DNA from: Opisthocomus hoazin
Lineage: Eukaryota > Chordata > Aves > Opisthocomiformes > Opisthocomidae
Direction of reading: 5' to 3'
DNA: 64,000 bases
Assembly: GCF_030867145.1 (NCBI RefSeq)
Contig: NC_134414.1
Location: 130,770,465-130,834,464 of the forward strand
The position numbers were made by a program, and so were the translations under genes. Positions 39,001 to 52,300 of the stretch are shown piece after piece. The notes below the pieces were generated by a model. The model saw nothing but the letters and a program-made list of their open reading frames with translations. It was not told the DNA's origin and ran no database searches. Within the stretch, counting starts at the first letter, position 1, and each line of letters starts with the position of its first letter.

Positions 39001-42000
39001 AACTGAAATAGTGCAAAGCCTAATTTGCATGAAGTTACCAGCAAAGTAGTACCATGACAAATTTCTTCTGCAGACATTCCTTTTGGTGTGGCAGCAAAAT
39101 CACAGATAAGTCAAAAATGAATAAATCTATCTCATCATGTCCAGCTTCAATTTCTGATTTTATTTTTATTTAGGGGTAGTGAGACTCCAACTCCAGCTTT
39201 GGATGCTGATGTTACCACATTGAGAGGTCAGTTTTCGTCTAACTTCTGTCAAGCTGATTCTGAATTACTAGAAAATTGAGAAATTCAGTGTGTTTGGATT
39301 TGAGAAAGAGCTGTGAATTTTTGCTTCTCAAATAATGCTGTTTGTGATCTGGAGAGCATGTTCTATGCTGACATTATTTTGTTATTGTATGAATCATGAA
39401 AATCCTACTTGAGAAATTAGTTCTGTGCACTTTTTGCTGCACTTCACGGTCCAAAACTACATCTGCTTAGACGGAACATTAGCGTTTTATTCTGATTAGT
39501 GTATTTGATACTTTTCCTCAGGCTCTTCAGGTGTTTCCTGTGTTGTTTCTGTCATGGTGATGGGAACAGAAATCAAATTTTATTGTTGGTTTATGCTTGC
39601 TGAACTGCTTCTGCGTGGATCTACATGTACATGGGTATGAAAGAAAACCCAAACAAAATAATACTGCTCTCTTTCAAACTCAGATGCAGCTGCCAATGTT
39701 CCTCCCCCCCATGAGATCTCTGTTGAGAGTCCTGCAGGTGGTACCGTGCATGAGATCGAAGATGCAGACACTGCTGTGAGTGTTTTTTCTCATTTGGTTC
39801 AGCATTCTGTTGCCTTTTCTAAATCATATTGTTTGTGGTCATTCACGTTTCCTAGTACATAAAGGTGTTGTTAGCACAGTGTGTTAACACAAATTAGGAT
39901 TTCATAAAAACAGGGCATGAACTTTAGAAAGTTTTAAAATAATTTTCTGGGTAAGTATTTTTTCATTTGCAGAGGCTTTGCAATGCTGCTTCCCCCCCGC
40001 CCCTACCCTAGGGAGAGAGAATGGGTCAGTTGAGCTATCTGGTGAGGATTTTGCTGATGGCATAGGGAGTGGACAGGGAATGCCCGGGGCTTCTGAGGGC
40101 TCCAAGAAGAATGTGGAGCAGTATTACTCCTGTGGAAATACAAAACGTCTTAAATCGCTGCAGTAGTGTTTCGAGGGTCCATGTGGTACCATTGTGTAGG
40201 ACAGCAGAGGTGGCCTGTGTAGCCACGAGGACTCCTTCCGATTCTCTTCTGCTTCTCCTCTGCTGACATAGGTGCGCTTTTACTTAGCATCTTACAGTCA
40301 CCCTTACCTGGATATTGAAACAAAACTCTCAACACAGGAAGCCTACATCAAGTACTTAAAATGTCTCTTTAGAAGTGAGCTGGTTTTCAGAAGTGCCGAC
40401 CACTGCACAGGTCCCAGGGAAGTATTTGCTTCCAGGAAACGGCTCCTCTGGATTAAAATTTAAGCCCAAACTCTAGATTCCAGCTGCAGTATTCGTGGGC
40501 CTCCAGGACTGAAGAAAACTTTGCAAACCAGTGGTATGGATCAGCTGGCTTTTGTTTTCTTATAAACGAGAAACTCTCAGTGGATTTACTGAGAAGCTTG
40601 CAACCTTGCACGTGCTGCATGTAAGCAGCAGCTGATTTATGGTACTGAGTTTAACTGTGCACTGCTCCGTAACCTAGTATGGCCGTGAAGCAAAGCCGGG
40701 CCAAACTGTACTTTCTTCTAGAGATTTCAAGGCTGACTGTGGAGCTCTGATGATGTGCTTCCAAGAACAAATACTGAATATGAAACAGGCAGACAGCTTC
40801 TGACTCAAGTCCAGGCTCTGACTTTATATTATGTACCAAGGACACTTGTGGTTTGGTCCCAGGTATGCCATTATTCTTTTCTGAAATAAAGCTGCCTGAA
40901 GTATTTCTGCCTGAGCAGAGAATAGGGCCACTCAGTAAATCAGAAAGAAACCAGAATTAGATTGCTGCTGCTACAGTGTTTTCACTCCATACAGTTGCAT
41001 CACACCTCATCATTGCCCTGTGCAGCCAAAACGCGTTGCAGATTACAAGACCAAAAGTGAGCAAAGCTCATCTTCTGCACTCGTATGTTGACTTTACTTT
41101 TGGTTCTGGAGGACTGATAAACGTTTGAAACTACGTGGCACTGCAAACAGCCTTATAGTAGCAGCACATATATATCTGCTAAGTACGTATCTCTCAAATG
41201 CTAACTAGCTTTAAGTAGTGTACCAGTCATTTCGGTCCCTAGCAAAGTTATCTAATAAAACAGCAATGAGGGGGGAGGAAGAGAATGTAACTAAAAGTTT
41301 TTAGAGGGTCCCTAAACAATGTATAAGTCGCTCACTGATGGCAGCTAAACTTTCTGGAGAAAGCTTTTTCCATTTCCTGCACCATACATAACACAGGCTG
41401 CAGTTTTGCTGAAAGGGTCTGTTTTGTTGGCTCTCTTTTTTTCCTTTTTAATGGGAAAAAGGCAACAACTGCATGTAAATAGCCAAAGACATTTGGCTAA
41501 AGTTAACTTAAGTCAGCCTTCCCTTCCCTCTCCCACAAATCTCAATTTTTTGTTTTAGAACACCATCATGAAACGAGATCTGGTTTTTCTCATGTCTCTC
41601 AGTATACCACAAGGAATAGTACACTGGTTGTAAAATACCAGGGAACTAAGCAGAAAGTGTTCTTCCTCTCTTGCTCAGTCATTCAGATTAGATTAAAACT
41701 TGGAATTCACCGCTGCCCATGGCAGCCATGATAGCTACACGCTTCCCTGATGCATTGCACAGCCACTGCTGCAGGGCTCCTTGGGCAGCTGCAGACCTTC
41801 CAGCTGACGCCCACCACTTCAGCTCATCAGAGCTCCCCGCAGATCTCCCAATGCCCATTGTGTATCTGGGGGGATCCTTCACTTACCAAAGCTGAACACC
41901 ACGGGGTGTTGTTCTGAATGTAGAACTTGGCAAAGGTAACTTGTCTTTCAGGTGGAAAAGTAAGTAGGAGCCTTGTGAGAAGTAAACTTTGGGCAGATCA

Positions 42001-43279
42001 GCCTATTGCTGACTGGGCTCAAGCGAGCTGCTGGTGTATCCATAGTTGCACTTTAAATAGCCTCATGAACATCCCACACAACTGGATTTCTGTTTGTAGC
42101 CAAGGTCAGCTAGATGGCCTTGTACTAGAGTAAAGATGTGCAAATGGAAAAGAGAATTACCTGCAATACAAGAATTCTCAGGAAATGTTCTTGCTTAGTT
42201 GATTGCCTCATCAGCTGCCATCTCTGTCCCCGAGGCTTCATGAGCACCCCATTATAGTGCAAGGCAAACAGGTATGCCGATGGCTCAGGTGAGCAAGCTG
42301 TGCTTTGGACTGCAGTTTTCATATGTTATAAAGTACATCCGTGACCATCAGTGTGGCCCACCAATAGTGCCCTGAGATGTTCCTGTCCATACAAGAGAGG
42401 GCTCAGGCTTTCTGCCCCATCACGAGCCAGAGAAACGTCCAGGTTTGCAGCAGCTGGAGAAGTTTCTGGCCCACACAGGAAAGATGTTTGGACCCAAGCT
42501 TAGGAATGTAGTGTGCTGTTGACAGATGGCAGACCAAATGCACCTATACATATCTAGGGATGCTTTTTACATGGAGTAAATCCAGGATAGGCAGGAATCT
42601 GGTCTTTGGTGAGTAACGAGAATTTATTTCATGTAAAAAAACCAAAAAGGACAAAACAACAAAAAAAGGCATTAAATCACCTCTTGTTTTCTCCCTTCTT
42701 CCTTCCCTTCCAGATCAATAATGAGATTAAGCAGCAGGATGAGAAGCTAGTGAGACCTGTAACTGAGCAGATGATCGAGTTCAGCATTTTGATTGTTGGT
42801 GAAAAGTACAGCGAGGAGCTGAGTGACCCAGCTGCTGTGAAGCGTCAGCTGCTTTCTGAACAATTCATTTCTCAGGTGATTACCCTCCCCGACTTCCTTT
42901 TGCTGGCTCTGCAATGCAGCAGTAGCACATGGCACCTGTGTTAGGACTGCCTTCTTCTCATGGGCTCTGCAGAACCAGCTTAAAGCTTCTGTTGCCTGAG
43001 GTGGGCTGGAAAACCTTCCCCACGATGGGAGTAGTCCGGTCTGGTCTGTCTGACATGCTGCCCTTTTCCTTTCTGAAGTAGCGGAGTGCCATACTTTGTG
43101 TGTAGCATACCAGTTGCCAAAGACCAATTTACTCTCATTTTCTTCTTGTGTTTCTCATGAAATAGCCTGCTGTCAATTTTGCAGGCAAAAGAGGTAGAAG
43201 TACGCTTTTGGGAGGATCAGAAAATTGTGCTGAACCCCTGAGTGGGGACATACTCCAAACAGGACCTTTCTGAGGGACT

Positions 43280-43319
<40 letters not shown>

Positions 43320-46300
43320 CCCTTTTCTGACTTCATTAATTTACTTTGCCTCGTGTTAGCAAAAGAAACTAAGCCAGATTTTATTAATAAATACACATTT
43401 AAGCTTATTTTAGTCCTTTTAAAGACCTGTTTGTACCAGGACTAACTTTGGCCTTACCATCAGAATTTTTCACTACCTCTCTCTGTTTGTGTTACTGCAG
43501 TTGAGCTTTTAAACTCAGAGAAGTGACAAGATTCTTATTTGCCTCTTGATGCAACTTCATAAGTTCTTAAAGTTTTAGGACTCAAAAATCTTAAATTTTA
43601 ATGACACATTTAACATCTCTCTAGTGACCAGTCTGCCTAGAGTTTCAGTGCTTTCTAATGTCTTCGTCCAGTTTGAATTCTTCCATAATGTAGTTGGTTT
43701 GAAACTGGGGGGTGAAAAAGATAATTTGAGGGTCTTAGCAAACCAGCCTGCCAGCACTCTCAAATGGCAGGACGCGAATCAACTAACTGCATTTCAGAGC
43801 TGTGAAGCTGTCCTGAGGCAGTGCTGGAAGGCAGCTCCAGTAATTCAGGTGTAGCACAGCATTAGTGGAAAGTGTGGGCAGAAGATATACGGGTCCACCA
43901 GTACCTACCTATGTGGGCATGCTCTGGGTCTCCTACAGAAGCTGAGCACTGAAATGGAATATAGGATATCTTAATGATTACACAATGTCCAGATATTGGG
44001 CCGCAGAAGAAACTCTGGCATCGGTCTAGAGAATCTGTCCATACAGAGTAGGTGATAGTTGGGGAAATCGGAAGGAGTCACAGACAGCAGAACTCATTCA
44101 TTATTTCAGCTGAGGAACGACGTTTATTTGGATGAATCGTTGTGCACTGCAGTGAGACGCTCTTTGCAATCCAGGCTGCTGGCACAACTCCTGCTCCTCA
44201 TTTATGCCCAGAACCAGCAGTGCATGTTTTAAAAATCTCCAGCCAGTTCTTAAACACATACTTAATTTTAATTAAAATTTAATGATTTGTCTGCCACAAA
44301 TAAAGTTACTGGCCCATCAACATAAAATGCATATTTAAAATATGAAGATACTGCTGTCTCCTAACTTTCCTCTTCCTATTGTTTCCAATATTTTTTTTTT
44401 ATTTTGTCTATAATGATGGTAATTTCATTACCATCATTTTCTTGGGGCAGAGAGTTTGTCTTTCCTTTCTGTTGGGAGAGGCGTCCAGGCTGTCATACAG
44501 CAACACATCATGAGGCTTATCTTTTCTCTAGCTTTGCTTCCTTCTTAGTCCCATTTAGTTGGGGTTCTCTGTTGAATCCCTTTTCCTGGGGCTAACCCTG
44601 TGCCAGATCCCGGGCCAGATGGGAAAGAGATGTACTCTTCACTGCAGCCAAAAAGCATCACCACAACTGTCACAAGCTGCTAGTGTAGGCTAGACATCTT
44701 AATTTTCCTAGTTGTGTGGCCAAGTAACAATGCCATAGTGTGTGTGTGTGTGGAAGAAATGTCAGATGGGACAGAGTCCACCTGGCACATGGATGTTCCA
44801 CTGCTTTGATCCCTTGCCGGGTTTTCTCTGTGCTTGGATAAAGAAGGTCTTGAAAAAAAAGAAAGTCAGCAGCACTTTAGATTCTTTAAGTCTCACCAGA
44901 GACAGTTTAAAAATAGGGAGACTGGGGAGGGGAAGAAGAATTTAATCCTCAGCTGGCAAGGACCTTTTGGGAGGGAAAAAAAAAACCCAAACCAGCGTGA
45001 ACCTTCAATATTCTACTTCTTGGTTTTGTCTCCTGTAACACAGTTGACTACTGAATTAGGCCCGGATATACTGCCATTTTGCTGGTCCCGGTTGTCTTTT
45101 TTGAGTAGCGCTGCCGGCCACTCCTGAGCCCTTTGAATGTTCAGGGCAGCGGAGACGAGCCATGTTCTGCTCTACGCAATGCATTAGTGCCTCTCCGGAG
45201 CCTGACAGGTGCCTGCTCCATGGCGGCTGCTGCTCCTCTTGTTAAAGCTGCCAGGGTCCAAAGCATTTTGCTGAATTCTGTTTGATCCACAGAGGTTTGG
45301 GAGGTAATGGAAACCTTTTGGGCACAGAAGGGTTTGTGCTGCATACATAAAGAGAAAGAATGTAGTCTGCCATGGGCAGTGCAGATTTCTGCAGAGCCTG
45401 TTTGAATTTCCCTCCACTCTGAATGTTTCTATTCAGTTCTTGAAGAATGATGGATGTTGCTCATACTTTTTCTTTTCCTTTTCTGACAATGAAACACTGT
45501 CACTAAAACTCTTCTTCCATAAAGAAAGAGAATATCCAACTGTTTTTCTCCTATTAGCTATAACAGCTCAGATGGATTTTCAGAAAATGTAGAAAATACT
45601 TCCTGATTTTTCACTAAATGAGAAGGGTGGAGGAAATTTGTATTAATTCTTTATTTTCCCCTCAAAATAGATCGAAAGCGTATTTGAAGGACTACCTGGA
45701 TTCAAAAACATCCATGTCCTGGATTACAGGTAAAAAGATACCGATGCATACGTGGTGATTGAAGCTGATCAGGTATGATGGTGCGATGTGCTAGCACCAC
45801 ACCTGGAAGAATGTCGGGCACGTGCGTGGGAGTTCCTAGGATGTATTAACCAAAGGACAAGTGCTTTCATACTGGTACCTCTACATACAGAGGTTGAAAT
45901 AGAAATACAGAACTGTATGTAGATATAATCATCTCTTTTCTGCTCCTGGCATCCATCAGAGAATCTCACATGATATGCTTGCCTTGATTTTAAGAGAAGG
46001 CATTCTTATTCAAGATTCTGTCCTAGAACTAAAAGCGGTCTTCTCTCATTTAAAATTAATATCTGATACTTGTTCGATACTGTTGACGTGTCCTAGTATT
46101 AAACAAGGAAGAACACAGAAAACTTTCTGAAAAATGTGGTGTATTTGAATTTTTTCCCAACTTCTTAATATTAATTTGTGATGACTCTAGATGTTTAAGA
46201 TATGTAAAGGTCTTTCTCCCTCTATCAAAGCAAAAGTGGGTGAATAGTTTGATAAATGATTTGCAACATTTTAACTGTCTTTATTCTTATAAATATTTTT

Positions 46301-49300
46301 AAACACTAGTTTCCTCAAATCAATTTGTGCTTCAGAATGCCACTTGTAGTTAGTTTGGGAAAAAAGGGTATCCTGCGTATTATGCATCAAACATCTGATG
46401 TCTGAGTTTTGGGGTAAATGGATCACAAATTATCATTATTTTTGATTTGACTGGATATAACTTTCAGAATCCAGTGAGGCTGTCCATGAGTCAGTCTAAA
46501 TTGTGTTTTCTATGATACTTCATAAGCTGTATTTCTTAAGAGTATTCCAGCCAATACTTTCTAGCCAGAATACATGCAGGTAACAAAGCAGCTATAGCGA
46601 GAAAGGTTTTACGGTTGGAACCGTAGACTGTGGTCAGTTTCCAGCTTAACCCCCCCCTTCATTATTGCATACAAACTCTTTGTCTTTTTCGTGCCTCGCT
46701 TCCTCGCAGCTGTCACACATGGAGGGGTGAGACTGTTCCAACAATGTTGTCAGAAGTACCAAAAAAGAGTGGTATAGAGATGGAGTTATTAAATGTTTAA
46801 AACAACGTGGCAGGAAGGTTCCCAGTGCTAACTGCCCCAACAGACTGCAGACTCCACTTTATCATGGCCTGCTATAGGAGAATAATTATCTGACCTAACA
46901 GCCTGTGCATACGTAACAGTTATCCCTGCATCAGCAAGGGAAACAGAATGACACCGTTTCCAGCCCTTGCAGGAGCCCAGAGGCAGGTTTGACTTTTCAG
47001 TTCCTATGTTCACTTGTGCCCAGAACCACAGCAAATGGGGGCAATGACGTGGGAAACCCTGCCAGGGCTCTGCCTGGGAGCAAGCGAAACCTTCCCTCTC
47101 AGTATCTGCAGTCTAATACATTTGCAAGCTCTCGGTTCATTTTGGAACACAAAAGGTTGAGATTTCTGGCAGAAGACTAGAGCTCTGTGCTCTGCTGTGC
47201 ATGACAAAAAAACGTGTTTGTAAACTAAACCTTTAGGTAGAATTGGCAAACCTTGATTTTCTTGGTACTGACAGACATTTAACTGCATTATTTGCGGGAA
47301 GAGGAGATGGCTCTGCTCTGCTGATTCCTTGTGATCAAAAGGAAATCTCTCAGTTCAGTAAAAGCAGAACAGTTTGTTATGCAGCAGAGTAACCACGCAA
47401 CTTATAACCCTTGTGCTGTATGCTTTTTAAAATTTGTATGCTCTGTAGAATACCAAAGCAAATTTGTTAAAGTTAGAAGACTTAAAGGAAACTGTAACAT
47501 TGATTTAACAGATTTTGCTGTTGTGTTTTGTTTTGTTTCTATATTCAGCTCTCCTGAGGAGGACAGGTAAAGACAATTTTTTAATATATATTGTCAGAAT
47601 ACAGATGGAAAGACACATTTAGCTGGAGGACACTGTTTTGGGGATTCGTAGTTTTGGCTCCAGAGCGAGATAGTTACCCAGCATAAATATTATGTGAGGG
47701 GGTTCTACCATAAACTGCGACTAACTGCCCTGCTTTGATTACAGATAAACCTAATTTGCTTATTTAAGTCCTAATCATAAAAAACCTCCTTGGGGAAAAT
47801 CTTCCCAAGCATCAGTCAGTTACTGGGCTAACTTGTGTATAGGAGTCTCTTCTGTGAAGAAAACAAAATTGCTGAACAATGACTCACAACAGTTTTACAG
47901 AGAATGAGCATTTTAATTTTAGAAGAAAAGTTAGAAAACACAAATCTCTTCACAAACAATAGTGACTTAAAGCTGTCCTCTGCTGCTCTGCACTTCTGCA
48001 GGCGAAGATGCATGCAACTATTCAGAAGGGTTATGTTCCAAGCACCAGATGTTTTAGCCCTTTCCAGACAGATGATGGTGTCATAGTTTTTAGTTTGGAA
48101 TTATTAACTGCAACTGACAGCACGGTTGTACTAAATCTAAATGTTACTTTTGAGAAGCGTACCGTAGTCCATCTTTGCGCTGCCTTCTCACCACTGCTGT
48201 CCTTTTTTATTTCCTCCGCTGACAGTCAGTGCCCGTGGTGAGCCTCTGGTGGGCTCATTTCAATGACAGAGTCAGCAGCAAAACTCCAGCAGGCTCCTGG
48301 TTTTAGTCAGTGTCTTTGTCGATTACGTCTCCGTTGTATCTGGTGCTGGCGCTTTAGAGACTTCTCTGAACAGAGCCACGACTTTGGCAACCCAGTCCAG
48401 CTCTGTGGAATGAGGAAAACCTGTCTTTTGAGCACATTTTTCTAACACTTCATAGATTACTTCATTTTCTTGCTGTGGCCTGTGTACAGCCAAAATATCT
48501 TATATTTTCTAAAGTTCCCTTGTGCTTATGCCCAGTGTGTGGTAAATCTGATTGCTGCCTACGCTGTCATGTGGGAAAGGATGTCCAGACGTATTCAGGA
48601 AAAGAAAATTAAGAAAATGGAGGAGAGTTAATCTGAAAAAAGCCAAGCTGTACACAGATACAAAACTTTGTTAAAGAATAAATGATCAAATGAGTCTAGA
48701 AAAATGTTCCAAATTACATAAGCTGTATTAAATACCATTTTATTGCTGTTAAATACATTATTTCAAGCAGACGGACGCTGCACAGTCACAGTGATCAGGG
48801 CTCCCTCTTGCTACTATATATATTCCAACCCAAACCATTCTACGGTTCTATGATCTCTAATCTGTGTTCTCTTTCTCTTTGTACAACTGAAGTGGGGTGG
48901 AAGTTCACTATGCTGTTACATTTGATGGAAAAGCCATCAGCAATGCCACCTGGGACCTGATTAATCTTCATTCCAACAAGGTGGAGGACAACTCCTTTAT
49001 GGGCATAGAGGATAATCCAACAGTTGTGTACACCATCAGTGATTTCCGAGATTATATTGCTGAAATCCTCCAGAAGAATGCCTTGCTTGGAAATGCTTCC
49101 TTGTCTTTAGACCCTAACTCTCTCCAGCTTACTAATGGTGGGTGTTAATTATGATGCATCAGCAGGCCACATATCTCAAGTTTTATAAACTAAATCTCAG
49201 ATGAGTGAATTATTCAGCCGCCCTCTGAATAATTGAAAAGAAACAACAAACCCAACTGTGGTGTAGCTTCCTTTGCTCTGATCTTAACCAGGCTGAGTCA

Positions 49301-52300
49301 TTAGTAATATCCTGTTCTTAATCCATTCGATTAGCCTTGTTTTCTTCTTTGACACTGAGGTTTGTAGTATGCAATTTCAACAGTACTTGCAACAGTTAAC
49401 AGGAATAGAAGGGGAAATGTGGTACACGATGCACGTTGCACCAGGATGACCTTCAGCTTAGTAGCCCTGTCTTGGCCTTGAGCAGCACAAAGGAAATACC
49501 TGGTTTATTGTTGACTATTGATCCCAGGATCCTGCTAGAGGTGGCGGAGGAGGGCTGTCCACCCCTCTGTTCTCATCCTTCCTCTGTACTCCCCATCAGT
49601 GATCCGGGGGCATTTCCAGAAACCAAATCTCTCTGGCAAACTTTTTGAAAAGATTTTACTCACAAATCTGAGATGAGGGTGGGTTTTTCAGTCAGTCTTT
49701 GACAAAAACTTCCTCACATTGCTCCTGCAGCCTTCAGATCCCAAGTATTTCTATTTCCACAGTGAAAGAAATACTACACCCTACACCAGAAGACCCATCC
49801 TGGATTACTCAGCATCCAGTTGTGCTGGAGCGCCCGGAGTTCGATGTGAGTATGGTTCTGAGCGGTGGCCTTTGAACGCATTTGAACAACTTAACTCAGT
49901 AGGGCAGAATTACAGCCAACACCCAGAGCTTCTCTATCCTGTTGTTAATGCAGAATGAGAAGGCACATCGTATACTGGAGGAAAACCTCTGGTGAAATCT
50001 CTCATCTGATAATTTGGTATCTGTTGCACAACAGTTTTCTGTGATCATCTTCTACTGCATGGCAGTACGGCATTCCTGGCTGCCCAGCCACCTCTTCTTA
50101 GGCTTCCTTTGTCTGTTTTTTTCATAATATTATAGTCTGTAAATTGCTCTAAAGACGTGATTCTTCCCACAATACTACCTTTCTTCAGAAAGCAAGAAAT
50201 AGTTGTAAGCACTAAAGCTGGCTGCTAGAAGAGATAAAAGGGTAAGTTTCAAATGCTCCTTTTGTTACGTATTGCTTTCACTGAAAGTTCTCGGTTCAGT
50301 TTTAAAATCATGTCCATCCCTTTAACGCCAGCAAAGAAAACACAGAAAAATAATAGCCAGGGGTTTCTTTTTTTTCCTCTTGAAATTGTAATTATCTCCT
50401 CGGATTACCTCTGGAACAACCCTGGACATAGACTCAAGTTCCCCATTGGACAGGAGACTTTGTATCCCTGACCATGTCTGTACAATGCAATGGGGCTTTA
50501 AACAGAGATACCAAGTTAGGTATGAGCGACGCTGAGATCGAGTTAATTAGTTCTGCTGACAGCTGGAGTTTCTGAACAGTGGAGCGTTGGTCCGGGCTTA
50601 TGAATTTATCCAGTATGTTTCTGCTCTGCACTCTGCTGTGTAACACAGAAGTGCCTTCCAAGAAGAAATGAGCTCCGTTCATGCCACAAAATCCAGATCC
50701 ACCTATGCCTGATGGTAGTTTGTCACTAAGTTCATTAGGAGATACTGTTGTGAACACAGACACATTTAACTTCAGGCCAATGTCCAAAATCTTTATGGAA
50801 GCAAAATTCTCAGTGACTTCACAGAAACCAAATATTCTTGTTAGAACGGTCACAGGTATAATATCCTTAGTTTCATTCCAGTTTTCCCTGAGTTTTAAAA
50901 ACTAATCATTGAAGTCTAAAATGCAAATTCATATGGATTTGCCATAAATGGCTTAAACACAGTGTGGATAAACATGATTTTAAGTTAACTTTCAGGAAAG
51001 GGCATTCTCATTACTAGAGCCATCTAACTAGATTAAAATGTTGCAGATGTTTATTTTGGTAAGACAAAGAATTCTGCCATCTTTACATTCTATCTGTGGA
51101 TACTCTGGCAGATGTGCAGGCAAGAAGATTTTAGAGTAGAGGTAGTTGTGCAATAATAAATTTTAAACCACTTTTAGGGAATAGTATGTACAAGAAACAT
51201 TTCTGGAAGTTATGTTTTTCTCAGCATCGACTATGAATAATAATGTCATCTACGTCTTCAGTCAAAAACTCTTAATTATGTAAAAGATACTGAGCATATC
51301 CAAAAAACAGCTGTGTACAATCTGCAACACACAGCTGATTTGGGAAGTAACTTCAGATAAATTTAAGAAAATCATAAACATGCTTAAACAGTAACCAAGG
51401 CTGAAATGATTAGTCAGTTACTTCCATAGATGTTAAAGCCTTTATGGTTCAAGTAGGTACTGTTAAGTAGAACTGTTACCTATGAAAAAAAATTTTGCTA
51501 TTATTTTTCTTAGCTGATTTGAGAGTAAGTTGGATTTGTATTATCATACATACTCATGACATAATGTGGGACTATCATGACTTCACCATCTAATTGCTAG
51601 CAGATGGTACCAACTAATCATTAATTCTTTTCTTCGAGCTTTACAGCTCTTTTTAAAAGTGAAGAAAAAATCCAGTCTAGTTTTTGAAATCTGTATTTTT
51701 TTGTTATGTCTGTTGAGTTGTAACAGGTAGAATGGTCTGGCTTGCTGAATACAATGCCTTTCTGGCAGCAGAAAATGGAAAATCAGGGAGGGAGTTCTGT
51801 GTTTGCAGTCATCTGTCATATTTGTAAGCCTTTCAAAAGACACTAAGTGAAAACCAGAACTTGCCAATATGATATTAAACTTGTTAATATAATATATTGC
51901 ACTGTAACAAGAATCTTTGAATAATATTAGTTGTCATAGGAACATCTATCCACATTCAAATAAATGATGAAGTGCAATCCCTGGCAACTAAATGCTCACA
52001 CACACGCAAAAAAACCGCATTGAGAAGCTGTTGCTGGTAGTCCTTATTCATTCTTTATGGAATTTATATGTGTAATTTGTTTCTAATCTTGCACTGTAAC
52101 TTTTTTTACAGCTTTATTTATAGTGATCAGTTTTGCCAAAAAAGATCATTGCTGGAGCACACGTCTGTACAGTGTATATATACTTTTCAACTGATTGTTA
52201 CCATATAAATTAAAAAAATGTGAGGAGACTGTGGTGGCGTAACAACTGGCTATAGAAATGTGACCAATACAGGTAGACAAATAATTTAATAAAAATACCT

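Larger units (their letters stand above)
30675..39173 (+). other. IMPG2: IMPG2 intron 5 (8.5 kb)
   Basis: Holds a 254-bp solo LTR (33557-33810), an 18-bp-period duplication (33944-33976) and a CpG-rich patch ending in an LTR tip (about 36000-36535). No gene was recognised; open frames are short and unlike proteins. Confidence 0.85.
42876..45670 (+). other. IMPG2: IMPG2 intron 8 (2.8 kb)
   Basis: Contains a long CT repeat (43281-43317), a possible ERV LTR (from about 44053), a perfect 12-bp-arm hairpin (44412-44438) and a short TG repeat near 44738. No gene was recognised. Confidence 0.8.

Noticed and set aside
42747..43127. 126-codon minus-strand frame over exon 8
   Set aside because: It is the opposite-strand shadow of a well-supported SEA exon.
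50681..50853. Possible extra IMPG2 exon in intron 12
   Set aside because: The frame ends in phase 1 at its donor while exons 12 and 13 join in phase 0, and a stop lies four codons before its ATG with no good acceptor between.
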